From the NCBI GenBank assembly GCA_963713815.1, contig CAVQNH010000052.1, positions 1 to 64,000 of the forward strand: DNA of 64,000 nt. Direction: 5' to 3'. This document shows positions 28,576 to 37,516 of this stretch, one piece after another. The notes under the pieces are model-generated. The model saw only the letters and a list, made by a program, of their open reading frames with translations. It had not been told where the DNA came from and ran no database searches. The DNA is from RYN-230 sp963713815. GTDB lineage: Bacteria > Actinomycetota > Actinomycetes > Streptosporangiales > Streptosporangiaceae. A program made the translations under genes and the position numbers. Numbering within the stretch: the stretch's first letter is position 1; each line of letters starts with the position of its first letter.

Positions 28576-28625
28576 CGTGATCATGGGATCACTGTTGCCC
28601 GGGCAACAGTGATCCCATGATCACG
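28576..28625. repeat. Perfect 50-bp palindrome
   Basis: Bases 28576-28600 and 28601-28625 are exact reverse complements with no spacer (centre CCCGGG). It starts 17 bases after the dnaX stop codon. In RNA it forms a very stable hairpin and can act as a terminator; in DNA it can extrude as a cruciform. Confidence 0.95.
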
Positions 28626-28720
28626 GGCCATTCGGGGCCTCACGAGCCCGCCAGGCTGAGGCTTCTGTGGCTCCCGTGGCCTGTGTTACTCGTGGGTCAG
28701 GCGGGATGGCCCCGGGCGAA

Positions 28721-28770
28721 CGTGATCAACCGATTGGTGCGCCCAGGCCAGCACCAATCGGTTGATCACG
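28721..28770. repeat. Inverted repeat with 20-bp arms
   Basis: Arms 28721-28740 and 28751-28770 are exact complements around a 10-base loop. Both this element and the palindrome at 28576 begin with CGTGATCA and end with TGATCACG, and both are 50 bp long, suggesting a related class of element. Confidence 0.92.
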
Positions 28771-28869
28771 AACGGATCGGCCCGAGCCGGATGCTCCGGG
28801 GAGCAGATCCTGTGGCTGGTGTGGTCAGCGGGACCACCGAGGCCACTGGGGCAGGACTGGGAACGACCC

Positions 28870-29014
28870 GGGACCGAGCCGGGACCGAGCCGGGACCGAG
28901 CCGGGACCGAGCCCGGACCGAGCCGGGACTGAACCCGGGACCGAGCCGGGACTGAACCGGGACCGAGCCGGGACCGAACCGGCACCGTGCCGGGGACCGA
29001 GCCGCGACAGAGCT
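28870..29014. repeat. 11-bp minisatellite
   Basis: About 13 tandem copies of GGGACCGAGCC. The first four are exact; later ones vary (for example GGGACTGAACC, GGCACCGTGCC) and a few are 12 bp. The period is not a multiple of three, so it is not a coding repeat. It lies between the inverted repeats and ybaB. Confidence 0.9.
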
Positions 29015-29186
29015 GGGCCCGCCAATCCCCCCGCGCAACGCCATTCGCGAGGCGATGCGCCGGCCCCACCCCGCAGGCCTTAGGCTCGAACCGACAGGCC
29101 CGTCGGGCGGCCCGGACCGGGCCGGCGCGGCGAGCGTCCGAGTCGCCGCGCGAAGGTGCGGGCTGACGGTACCGAGTGAGGGCACA

Positions 29187-29630
29187 GTGGATCCTGGCGG
29201 CCAGATCGATATGCAGCAACTGCTCGCGGCAGCGCAGCAGATGCAGGACCAGCTCATGAACGCGCAGCAGGAACTCGCCGACGCGGTAGTCGAGGGCAGC
29301 GCGGGTGGCGGGCTGGTGAAGGCCAAGGTCAACGGGCAGGGTGACCTGGTGGACCTGACGATCAGCCCGGCTGCCATCGACGCCGCTGACGCCGCGGAGA
29401 CGGCCCAGACCATCGCCGACCTGGTCCTCGCCGCGGTGCGGGACGCCAACCGGGCCGCGGGCGAACTGCAGCAGGAGAAGATGGGGCCGCTCGCGTCCGG
29501 CATCGGGGGGCTCGGCGGTGCGGGCGATGTGCCCGGCCTGTCCGGTATCCCGGGCCTCGGCGACGTCCCCGGCCAGCCCCACGGCGGCGAGCCGCGCGGC
29601 GACGGCGACCTCGGCGACCTGCGCGGCTGA
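29187..29630 (+). CDS. YbaB/EbfC nucleoid-associated protein
   Basis: 147 residues from GTG 29187 (ATG 29211 is an alternative; GAGGG lies upstream of the GTG). The core has MQQLLAAAQQMQDQLMNAQ, then GGLVKAKVNGQGDLVDLTI, then LVLAAVRDANRAAGELQQEK, the usual helix-strand-helix of YbaB. The last ~40 residues are Gly/Pro-rich. The protein forms a DNA-binding dimer; its conserved place between dnaX and recR supports the call. The gap to recR is 15 bases. Confidence 0.92.
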   Translation: MDPGGQIDMQQLLAAAQQMQDQLMNAQQELADAVVEGSAGGGLVKAKVNGQGDLVDLTISPAAIDAADAAETAQTIADLVLAAVRDANRAAGELQQEKMGPLASGIGGLGGAGDVPGLSGIPGLGDVPGQPHGGEPRGDGDLGDLRG

Positions 29631-29645
29631 GCGGCTGACACCCAG

Positions 29646-30245
29646 GTGTACGAAGGGGTCGTCCAGAATCTCATCGACGAACTCGGCAGGCTGCCGGGCG
29701 TCGGTCCCAAGGGCGCGCAGCGCATCGCGTTCTATCTGCTGGCCACGGACGCCACCGACGTCCGGCGGCTGGCGTCGGTGCTGGTCGAGGTGACCGAGCG
29801 CGTCCGGTTCTGCCGGGTCTGCGGCAACGTGGCCGAGGAAGAAGAGTGCCGCATCTGCCGTGACCCGCGGCGCGACCTGTCAGTCATCTGCGTGGTCGAG
29901 GAGCCCAAGGACGTCGCGGCGATCGAGAAGATCCGCGAATTCCGCGGCCGCTACCACGTGCTGGGCGGGGCGATCAGCCCGATCGACGGGATCGGCCCCG
30001 AGGACCTGCGCACCCGGGAGCTCATGGCCCGGCTGGCCGACGGCGCGGTCACCGAGGTGATCCTGGCCATGGACCCCAACCTGGAAGGCGAGGCGACCGC
30101 GACCTACCTGGCCCGGCTGCTCAAGCCGCTGGGCATCCGGGTGACCCGGCCGGCCAGCGGGCTGCCCGTCGGCGGCGATCTGGAGTACGCGGACGAGGTC
30201 ACGCTGGGGCGGGCGTTCGAGGGGCGGCGGCTGCTCGATGTCTGA
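29646..30245 (+). CDS. recR: Recombination mediator protein RecR
   Basis: 199 residues, the standard length. The start is GTG 29646. The helix-hairpin-helix is LGRLPGVGPKGAQRIAF, the C4 zinc finger is CRVCGNVAEEEECRIC, and the Toprim domain reads ICVVEEPKDVAAIEKI with AMDPNLEGEATATYLAR. The C-terminal Walker-like end is LPVGGDLEYADEVTLGRA. It acts with RecO in loading RecA at gaps. Probably cotranscribed with ybaB. Confidence 0.97.
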   Translation: MYEGVVQNLIDELGRLPGVGPKGAQRIAFYLLATDATDVRRLASVLVEVTERVRFCRVCGNVAEEEECRICRDPRRDLSVICVVEEPKDVAAIEKIREFRGRYHVLGGAISPIDGIGPEDLRTRELMARLADGAVTEVILAMDPNLEGEATATYLARLLKPLGIRVTRPASGLPVGGDLEYADEVTLGRAFEGRRLLDV

Positions 30246-30422
30246 CCCGGGCTACGACGTCTCCGATGTCGGACATGCAGGCCGGCCAGGGAGCCGTGAT
30301 CCTCAACGCGTCCCCGGCGGCGCGGCGTGTCCCATGAAACCAGACCGGAGGACGGGCAGGCTGGGGACTCCTGAGCGAGGCCCAGTAACCCGCAGGACCG
30401 CACCCTGGCTGCGAGGAAACCC

Positions 30423-30989
30423 ATGAGCACTGCTGACCAAGGATCACCGGCCGCGCCCGCGGGCGAGGGCTGGCACCCGCTGGCCGACCGGATCGCCGGG
30501 CAGGCGCGCGACTTCCTGGACGGGGTCGCGGCCCTGGCCCATGGCGAGGGAGGCGACGAGGCGGTCCCGCTGCTGCTCCTGGAGATCTCGCAGATCCTGC
30601 TGGCGGGCGCGCAGCTGGGCGCGAGCAAGGACGTCATCCTCCCGGACAACTGGGAGCCGGACGTGGGCGCCGACCCGGACCTGGACTCGCTGAGGTCGGG
30701 GCTGGCCCGGCGGCTGGCCGACTACGACGAGTACGCCGAGCTGTTCGACCCCTACTCCGACACCGGGCTGACCCCTTTCCGCCTGTCCGACGACCTGGCC
30801 GCGGTCGCGGCCGACCTGATCCACGGGCTGCAGCACTACGAGGCCGGCCGCTCCCTCGAGGCCCTGTGGTGGTGGCAGTACTCCTACGTCAACCACTGGG
30901 GAACGCACGGCAGCGCGGCGCTGCGGGCCCTGCACGCGGTGCTGGCCCACGCCATGCTGGACGTGTCCGAGGAATCCTCCCTGGCCTGA
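30423..30989 (+). CDS. DUF5063 domain-containing protein
   Basis: 188 residues, ATG 30423. An acidic, all-helical protein with DEYAELFDPYSDTGLTPFRL and the tryptophan-rich motif ALWWWQYSYVNHWGTHG. This family regularly follows recR in actinobacteria; its function is unknown. A 177-base gap to recR contains no recognisable gene. Confidence 0.85.
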   Translation: MSTADQGSPAAPAGEGWHPLADRIAGQARDFLDGVAALAHGEGGDEAVPLLLLEISQILLAGAQLGASKDVILPDNWEPDVGADPDLDSLRSGLARRLADYDEYAELFDPYSDTGLTPFRLSDDLAAVAADLIHGLQHYEAGRSLEALWWWQYSYVNHWGTHGSAALRALHAVLAHAMLDVSEESSLA

Positions 30990-31131
30990 CCCCGCTGGCC
31001 TGACCCCGCTGGCCCGCGCCGCTCCGGCCCGCACCGCTCTGGCCTGCACGGGCAAAAAACGGGGCGGGAGTCGCAGCAGGGGTAGGTACACTCAAGCCGC
31101 CAGCAGCCAGAGCGGGAGGAGCGGCTCACCG

Positions 31132-32409
31132 GTGGCGCTTGTCGTGCAGAAGTACGGTGGATCCTCGGTGGCCGACGCCGACGGCATCAAGCGGGTGGCG
31201 CAGCGCATCGTCGCGACCCGCAAGGCCGGGCATTCCGTCGTCGTGGTGGTCTCCGCCATGGGTGACACTACCGATGAACTCCTTGACCTGGCCGCGCAGG
31301 TCAGCCCGCTGCCCCCGGGCCGCGAACTGGACATGCTGCTCACCGCGGGCGAGCGGATCTCGATGGCGCTGCTGGCCATGGCGATCGCCAACCTCGGCCT
31401 GGAAGCACGCTCGTTCACCGGGTCCCAGGCTGGAGTGATCACCGACTCCACCCACGGCAAAGCGCGGATCATCGACGTGACCCCGGGCCGGATCACCGGC
31501 GCGCTGGCCGACGGGGCCATCCCGATCGTGGCCGGCTTCCAGGGCGTGTCACAGAACAGCAAGGACGTCACCACGCTGGGCCGGGGCGGTACCGACACCA
31601 CGGCGGTGGCCCTGGCCGCCGCCCTTGAGGCCGATATCTGTGAGATCTACACGGACGTGGACGGGGTGTTCACCGCCGACCCCAGAATCGTCCGCACCGC
31701 CCGCCGGATCCCCTGGATCAGCTACGAGGAGATGCTGGAGATGGCCGCGTGCGGGGCCAAGATCCTCCAGTTGCGGTGCGTGGAGTACGCCCGGCGCTAC
31801 GGGATGCCGATCCATGTCAGGTCGTCGTTCAGCAACCGCACGGGCACCAGGATCAGCGAGGCCAACGAGGGAACGGAGGCGGCCGGGGTGGAGCAGGCGA
31901 TCATCTCCGGAGTGGCGCACGACCGGAGCGAGGCGAAGATCACCGTGGCCGCCGTACCGGACAAGGTGGGTGTGGCCGCGCAGATCTTCCGGATCGTGGC
32001 CGCGGCCGGCATCAACATCGACATGATCGTCCAGAACGTCTCCGCCGCCACCACCGGGCGCACCGACATCTCCTTCACGCTGCCCCGCGACGACGGGCAG
32101 GCCGCGATGGCCGCCCTGAACGGGGCCCAGCCCGACATCGGCTTCGAGACCCTGCTCTATGACGACCGGATCGGCAAGGTGTCGCTGATCGGGGCGGGGA
32201 TGCGGTCCCACCCCGGGGTGAGCGCCACGTTCTTCGGCGCGCTCGCCGACGCCGCGGTCAACATCGAGATGATCTCCACCTCGGAGATCAGGATCTCGGT
32301 GGTGGTGGACCAGAAGGACGTGGACGTCGCGGTCACCGCCGCGCACCGGGCCTTCGACCTGGACGCCAGCGAGGTCGAGGCCGTGGTGTACGGGGGGACG
32401 GGCCGGTGA
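31132..32409 (+). CDS. lysC: Aspartate kinase
   Basis: 425 residues, first step of the aspartate pathway (lysine, threonine, methionine, diaminopimelate). The catalytic domain begins VVQKYGGSSVADADG, with TAGERISMALL and GRGGTDTTAVALAAAL. Two ACT domains follow from residue ~265 (ITVAAVPDKVGVAAQIFR; VSLIGAGMRSHPGVSATF) for feedback control by lysine/threonine. The start is GTG 31132, with GGGAGGAG about 10 bases upstream. It overlaps asd by four bases. An internal start for the beta subunit is annotated separately. Confidence 0.97.
   Translation: MALVVQKYGGSSVADADGIKRVAQRIVATRKAGHSVVVVVSAMGDTTDELLDLAAQVSPLPPGRELDMLLTAGERISMALLAMAIANLGLEARSFTGSQAGVITDSTHGKARIIDVTPGRITGALADGAIPIVAGFQGVSQNSKDVTTLGRGGTDTTAVALAAALEADICEIYTDVDGVFTADPRIVRTARRIPWISYEEMLEMAACGAKILQLRCVEYARRYGMPIHVRSSFSNRTGTRISEANEGTEAAGVEQAIISGVAHDRSEAKITVAAVPDKVGVAAQIFRIVAAAGINIDMIVQNVSAATTGRTDISFTLPRDDGQAAMAALNGAQPDIGFETLLYDDRIGKVSLIGAGMRSHPGVSATFFGALADAAVNIEMISTSEIRISVVVDQKDVDVAVTAAHRAFDLDASEVEAVVYGGTGR
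31888..32409 (+). CDS. Internal in-frame start: aspartate kinase beta subunit
   Basis: In-frame GTG at 31888 with GGAGG eight bases upstream starts VEQAIISGVAHDRSEAKITV, giving a 173-residue protein made only of the two ACT domains. The same arrangement produces the alpha2beta2 aspartokinase of Corynebacterium, where the beta chain begins at the equivalent position. Production of the short chain here is inferred from the sequence match. Confidence 0.7.
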   Translation: MEQAIISGVAHDRSEAKITVAAVPDKVGVAAQIFRIVAAAGINIDMIVQNVSAATTGRTDISFTLPRDDGQAAMAALNGAQPDIGFETLLYDDRIGKVSLIGAGMRSHPGVSATFFGALADAAVNIEMISTSEIRISVVVDQKDVDVAVTAAHRAFDLDASEVEAVVYGGTGR

Positions 32410-33470
32410 GCGGCCGGCCCGGGGCGGCCAAGCCGACGCTGGCCGTGGTGGGCGCGACCGGTGCGGTCGGCACGGTCATGCTCGACCTGCTGTCCACCCG
32501 CGACGACGTGTGGGGTGAGGTCCGGCTGATCGCCTCGCCCCGGTCCGCGGGCCGGCACCTGCGCGTCCGCGGCGCCGAGGTCGAGGTCCTGGCGCTGGCC
32601 CCTGAGGTGTTCGACGGGGTGGACGTGGCCATGTTCGACGTGCCCGACGAGGTTTCCGCGCAGTGGGCCCCGGTCGCGGCGGCCCGCGGCGTGGTGGTGG
32701 TGGACAACTCGGGAGCGTTCCGGATGGACCCGGCGGTCCCGCTGGTCGTGCCCGAGGTCAACCCGCAGGAGGCGGCCAACCGGCCCAAGGGCATCATCGC
32801 CAACCCGAACTGCACGACGCTGTCGCTGATCGTCGCGATGGGCGCGCTGCACCGCGCGTTCGGGCTGCAGGAGATGGTGGTGAGCTCCTACCAGGCCGCC
32901 TCGGGAGCGGGCCAGGCCGGGATCGACACGCTCTACGCCCAGATGGACAAGACCGCCGGGTCCCGGATGCTCGGGCAGCGGGCCGGTGACCTGCGCGCCG
33001 CGGTCGGCGACTTCGGCCCGTTCCCGGCGCCGCTCGCCCTCAACGTGGTGCCCTGGGCCGGCTCGGTCAAGGCGGACGGCTGGTCCTCCGAGGAGCTCAA
33101 GATCCGCAACGAGTCGCGCAAGATCCTCGGCATGCCCGATCTCCGGGTCACGGCCACCTGCGTCCGGGTGCCCGTGGTGACCACCCACTCGGTGGCGGTC
33201 CACGCGGTGTTCGGCCGGGAGGTCACCCGGTCGGGCGCGCAGCGGGTGCTCAGCGACGCGCCGGGCGTGGTGCTCAACGACGACCCGGAACGCGGTGAGT
33301 TCCCCACCCCGGCCGACGTGGTGGGCACCGACCCGACCTGGGTGGGCCGGGTCCGCCGGTCCCTGGACGACCCGTGCGCGGTGGACCTGTTCGTCTGCGG
33401 CGACAACCTGCGCAAGGGGGCGGCCCTGAACACCGCGCAGATCGCCGAGCTGGTCGCCACCACGCTCTGA
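32406..33470 (+). CDS. asd: Aspartate-semialdehyde dehydrogenase
   Basis: 354 residues. The NADP-binding motif is VVGATGAVGTVML. The active-site cysteine lies in IIANPNCTTLSLI, and the substrate-binding Arg/His region in TCVRVPVVTTHSVAVHAVF. It reduces aspartyl phosphate, the product of the upstream kinase. The GTG start at 32406 overlaps the kinase stop (GTGA), so the two are translationally coupled. Confidence 0.97.
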   Translation: MSGRPGAAKPTLAVVGATGAVGTVMLDLLSTRDDVWGEVRLIASPRSAGRHLRVRGAEVEVLALAPEVFDGVDVAMFDVPDEVSAQWAPVAAARGVVVVDNSGAFRMDPAVPLVVPEVNPQEAANRPKGIIANPNCTTLSLIVAMGALHRAFGLQEMVVSSYQAASGAGQAGIDTLYAQMDKTAGSRMLGQRAGDLRAAVGDFGPFPAPLALNVVPWAGSVKADGWSSEELKIRNESRKILGMPDLRVTATCVRVPVVTTHSVAVHAVFGREVTRSGAQRVLSDAPGVVLNDDPERGEFPTPADVVGTDPTWVGRVRRSLDDPCAVDLFVCGDNLRKGAALNTAQIAELVATTL

Positions 33471-33540
33471 GGGCCAGAGGTCAAGATCAAGGTCAAGATC
33501 AAAGGCACGCAACGAGGACCGTCCGCCCCCGGCCCATCCG

Positions 33541-34413
33541 CTACCGGGCGGTGTCGCCCGCCGGTGAGGCGTGGAACGACCAGATAGCCCGGTCCTCGAG
33601 GGGCTGGTAGCCGAGCCGCTGGTAGAGGGCGTTGCTGGTCGGGTTGGCCAGGTCGGTGAACAGCAGGACCCGGTCCGCGCCGGCGTCCCGGGCCGCCTGG
33701 CTGACCGTGCAGGTCACCCCGCCCGCGTAGCCCTTCCCGCGCAGCCGTGGCGGCGTGTACACCGGGCCCACCCGCACCTGGCCGGCCGCCATCCGGGTCA
33801 GCCCGGCCATGGACACCGGCTGGCCGGCGTCCTCCCACAGGCTCAGCCCCCGGTAGGAGAGCCGGTCGTCCACCATCGACTCCAGGTCCTCCGGACCCGA
33901 CTGCGCTTCCCGGTGAAAGGCTTCTGACCAGGCGATGAGCAGGCTGCGGTCGTCCCGCTCGGCCACCCGCGCCTGGCCGGGCGGCCGCGGGTCGGGCCAG
34001 CGCAGCCCGCCGAGCTGGAAGAGCCGGGACCGCATGTGCAGCTCGGCGGTGTCGCCGGTCAGTTCGTGCCACGCGCGGGCGAAGGCTTCGGCGCCGCCCG
34101 GATCCGCGTTCACCCCGCTCACCGTGCGGGCCCGGGCGGCCAGCGCCCGGGCCAGTGCCACCGCGGCCGGTACCGGCACGCTGGTCAGCGCCACGGGGAA
34201 CGGCGGCGTGTGCAGGAACGCCGCGCTGACCTCGCCATCGGGTTCCTGCCACCAGCCGAAGAGGGGGGCGATGGCCCCGAAGGCCCGGGTCCCGGCGGCC
34301 CGCAGCGTCTCGATCGCGCCGAGGAGGATGGTGTGCTGCGCGGGCCGCCGGGCCAGCAGGCCGCCCACGGTCGCCGAGTACTCGGGCAGGCTGTCGCTGA
34401 GGAACCAGGGCAT
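33541..34413 (-). CDS. GNAT-family N-acetyltransferase (FR47-like)
   Basis: 290 residues, ATG 34413. The C-terminal GNAT domain shows VGPVYTPPRLRGKGYAGGV (acetyl-CoA loop) and DLANPTSNALYQRLGYQPLE (final motif). The N-terminal half is a degenerate second GNAT-like fold, as in many two-domain actinobacterial members. The substrate is unknown. It converges on asd with a 70-base gap. Confidence 0.88.
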   Translation of the reverse strand: MPWFLSDSLPEYSATVGGLLARRPAQHTILLGAIETLRAAGTRAFGAIAPLFGWWQEPDGEVSAAFLHTPPFPVALTSVPVPAAVALARALAARARTVSGVNADPGGAEAFARAWHELTGDTAELHMRSRLFQLGGLRWPDPRPPGQARVAERDDRSLLIAWSEAFHREAQSGPEDLESMVDDRLSYRGLSLWEDAGQPVSMAGLTRMAAGQVRVGPVYTPPRLRGKGYAGGVTCTVSQAARDAGADRVLLFTDLANPTSNALYQRLGYQPLEDRAIWSFHASPAGDTAR

Positions 34414-34460
34414 GCGCCCATCGTGACCGCGTTGCCTCCCTCGTGCAGCCCATTTTCCGG

Positions 34461-34572
34461 CCCGTCCTCAGCCCATCCCGTCCTCACCCGGCCCGTCCTC
34501 AGCCCTCGCGTCCTCAGCCCATCCAGTCCTCAGCCCATCCCGTCCTCACCCGGCCCCGTCCTCAGCCCATCC
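34461..34572. repeat. Degenerate tandem repeat of CGTCCTCAGCCCATCC
   Basis: Seven imperfect copies of a 15-17 base unit (variants CGTCCTCACCCGGCC and CGTCCTCAGCCCTCG). It is noncoding and lies directly upstream of the minus-strand GNAT gene within the 573-base gap 34414-34986. Confidence 0.85.
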
Positions 34573-34637
34573 GCCCCAGCCCCGCCGCATGGATGCCGCA
34601 ACCACTGGGCCCCAGAAGCCCGCGTGCCCCAGCGACG

Positions 34638-34701
34638 CTCTGAGGGCGCCCCAGGAGCCTGCCAGGAGACTCCCGGTGAGCCGGCCGGGAGGCTCTCAGA
34701 G
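34638..34701. other. Candidate structured RNA or complex hairpin in the 34414-34986 gap
   Basis: Three nested pairings stack on one side: CTCTGAG (34638-34644) with CTCAGAG (34695-34701), AGCCT with AGGCT, and CCCGG with CCGGG. The three 3' segments are adjacent to each other, while the 5' segments are separated by 9-11 unpaired bases. It matches no RNA family I recognise. The rest of the gap, apart from the tandem repeat, shows no gene; the AT-rich part at 34815-34865 probably holds the promoter of the cytochrome gene. Confidence 0.35.
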
Positions 34702-34986
34702 TCCCCACCCGGAGGCATCCTCCGCGCTCCCGGGAAGGGTCGCACAGGGCCCCGCCCCGCCGCCCGGGCGCCCTGCGAAACCCCGCGCTGACGTGCGCTA
34801 ACAGCACCCTGCGTCACTTTCTATATCGTTTCGTTGCGAAGCGTGAATCACCCGCGATAGCATCCTCATCAGCCCGGTAGAGAAGCGGGATCTCCCGGGG
34901 TTGGCGAAGCTGCCAATGCATGAGCTATTCAGTGTCGGGTGACCAGACAATGGTAGGTAGCTGAGCAGCTCCTCCCGGGAGGCATC

Positions 34987-37516
34987 TTGTCCGCGAAGGG
35001 TGACGGTTCGACTGGGCGGTCACGCGGCCCCGCTCCACGGAGCGGCAGGCGTGGCTATACGGTGGCCAGGCCCAGGTCAGACGCATGGTTGTGGATCCTC
35101 AACGCCGTCGTCATAGGCACTGTGGTGCTCGCGGCGGCTGCCGCCGCGACCGCGACCGGGCACACGGTCGCCGCGGCCAGCGACCATTTCCTGCTTTACT
35201 ATGCCGGCGTTCTCGCCCTTGTTGCGCTTACCGCAGAAGTGGGAATTGGGCTGGTCGCTTCTGACCGCATCTTTATGAAGCCCAGTGCCCGGGTCACGGC
35301 GCAGGCACTCCACCGCGCTATGGGATTTGGCGCGATAGCTTTCCTGGTTATTCACATCGTGCTCGAGATAATTGCGGGCCGGTCGCAGCCGGCCGACGCC
35401 GTGATCCCTTTTCTCGATAAAGGGAAGACTTTCTATCTTGGCCTCGGGACCCTCGCGTCCGACATGTTCATCGTGATCATGATGACCGGCATCTACCGGG
35501 CGCGGCTGGCCGAGAGGATGTCGCCCAAGGCGTGGCGGGTCATCCACGCGTCGGCCTACGCGGCGTGGATCTTCGGGCTGGTGCACGGCCTGCTGGCCGG
35601 CCGCCCGGCCAAGTCGTTCTTCGGCTTCTCGGGCTTCGTCGCCTGGTCCTACGGCGCGTGCGTGGTCGCGGTGGCCGCCGCCCTGATGGTGCGCCTGGTG
35701 GCCAAGAACCGGGCCGGCAACGAACTCGCCAGCCACCCGGTGTCCGACTCCGCGGGCCCCGGCGGCTGGAGCGCCGCGGCCGCCGCCCTGACCGCCGGGG
35801 GCAGCGCGATCCCCGGGGCCGCGGCCCTGACCGCCACCGCCATGCCTGCCCCGGCGCTGGCCGCGGGTGCGCCGGGCGCGCTGGATGGCTCCCGGCCCAG
35901 GTCCCGCCAGCCCGGGCGGGCCCCGCTGGCCCTCCCGGCTGGCGCGTCGGCCGGGCAGCAGCGTGGCCGCCAGGCCCGCAGTGCTCCCTACGACGAGCGG
36001 GCCGCATATCTCGCGGACACCCGCCGGATCGGGGCCTCGGGCCCGATCGGGGCGGGCGCGACCGGGGCGTTCGACCGCGCCAGCCAGTTCGGCGGGGCCG
36101 GCCTGGAACCCCGGGAGCGTGGGGGCCAGTACGAGCAGACTGGCCCCCTGCAGCGGGTCGGGCCGTTCGAGCAGACCGGCCCGATGCCGGGCCTCGGCCA
36201 GTACGAACGACCTGGCTACCAGCCCGAGCGGACCGGGCAGATCGACCGCCTGGGCCAGTATGGGCCGCCCCAGCGCGGCCAGGTGTACGGCGGCCCGATG
36301 CAGGGCGGCCCCATGCAGGGCGGCCCCATGCAGGGCGGCCCCATGCAGGGCGGCCCCATGCAGGGCGGCCCCATGCAGGGCGGCCCCATGCAGGGCGACC
36401 AGGCCCCGTTTGGGCAGCTGCCGGCCGGCCGGATCCCCGGTGGTCAGCCGCCTGGCGCCCCGGGCGGCTACGGGCCGCCGCCGTCCGGATCGCCTCAGCC
36501 GGGGCCAGCCCGGTACGGGACGCCCGGGCCGCCGATGATGCCGCGCCAGCAGGATCAGTCCGGTTCCTACCAGCACGACCAGACCGGGCCCTACGAGCGG
36601 CCGCACGACGACTGGTCCGGCCCGTTGCCGCAGCTCGGCCCGCCCGCGGCGGCTCCCCGCTACGCGGCGGGCAACTATAACGACTGGTCCGGCCCGCTGG
36701 AGCGGATCGACCCGGCCGCACCGCCGTCCCGCTACGGCGCGCCTGCCCACTACGGCACGACCGGGCAGTTCGACGCGCCCGGGCAGTTCGACGACAGCGG
36801 CTGGTTCGGCGGCAGCGGCGAGTACGAGCGCCCCCGCGCCGAGCCGCGCTATGAGCAGACCGGCGAGATCGACCGCTCAGCCCCGTACGCGCAGCCCCAG
36901 TACGGCTCCCCGGCCGGGCGGCCCTCGTACGGTGCCGCGGTGCCGCAGTACGGGTCGCCTGGGTACGGGCCGCCGGCGTACGGCCGCGAGGATCAGTCCG
37001 GGCCGCCGATGCCTCCCCAGCCGCAGCCGGGTCAGTACGAGCGGCCGCATCCAGCCCAGTACCAGGCAGCCCAGTACCAGTCGGCGCCGTACCAGTCGGC
37101 GCCAGTACCAGTCGGGCCAGTACCACTCGGACCAGTACCAGTCAGGCCCCCATCACCCGGCCCAGCCTCAGCGGGACCAGTATCAGTCAGCGCAGTATCA
37201 GTCAGCGCAGTACCAGCAGCCGCCGGGTTACGAGCGTGACGGGCAGCCCGGCCAGTACCAGGCGCCCATGCGGTACGAGGAGCCCATGCAGTACGACCAG
37301 TACCAGCGCGGGCCCGGCGGCCCGCCAGGCCCGTCCCGGCAGTACAGCCGGCCGGACCCGGATCCGCACGAGCGGGCCGCGCATTACGCTACGTTCGCCG
37401 ACCAGGATGCCTCCTACACGCGCCCGCGGCCGCCTGGCGCCCGCGATCAGTTCGGCCCGCAAGACGAGACTGACCCGCTGAACGTCGCGCCGCTGAATAC
37501 CGGGAATTACACGTGA
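34987..37516 (+). CDS. Di-heme cytochrome-b-like membrane protein with long disordered tail, one frameshift
   Basis: The first ~245 residues form six membrane helices. Histidines H109 and H123 (helix 3, 13 residues between) and H187 and H200 (helix 5, 12 between) form the four-His, two-heme pattern of ferric reductase/NADPH oxidase proteins. No FAD or NAD domain follows. The remaining ~600 residues are a Pro/Gly/Gln/Tyr-rich disordered region, with six MQGGP repeats and recurring QYDQ, QTG and NDWSGP motifs. Near 37105 the frame moves: the adjacent frame keeps the QYQS composition and ends with NVAPLNTGNYT at 37516, overlapping the next gene by four bases. The start is TTG 34987 after GGGAGG. 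It probably passes electrons to or from the downstream NuoF-like protein. Confidence 0.75.
36298..36402 (+). repeat. 15-bp coding tandem repeat (MQGGP)
   Basis: Six near-exact copies of ATGCAGGGCGGCCCC followed by a variant copy (MQGDQ). It lies within the disordered tail of the cytochrome-like protein. The period is a multiple of three, so copy-number change would keep the frame. Confidence 0.95.

Noticed and set aside
28870..29014. Possible CRISPR array
   Set aside because: Units are 11 bp in direct tandem without spacers, and no cas genes are near.
36298..36402. Possible CRISPR-like repeat
   Set aside because: 15-bp in-frame coding repeat inside a disordered protein tail, no spacers.
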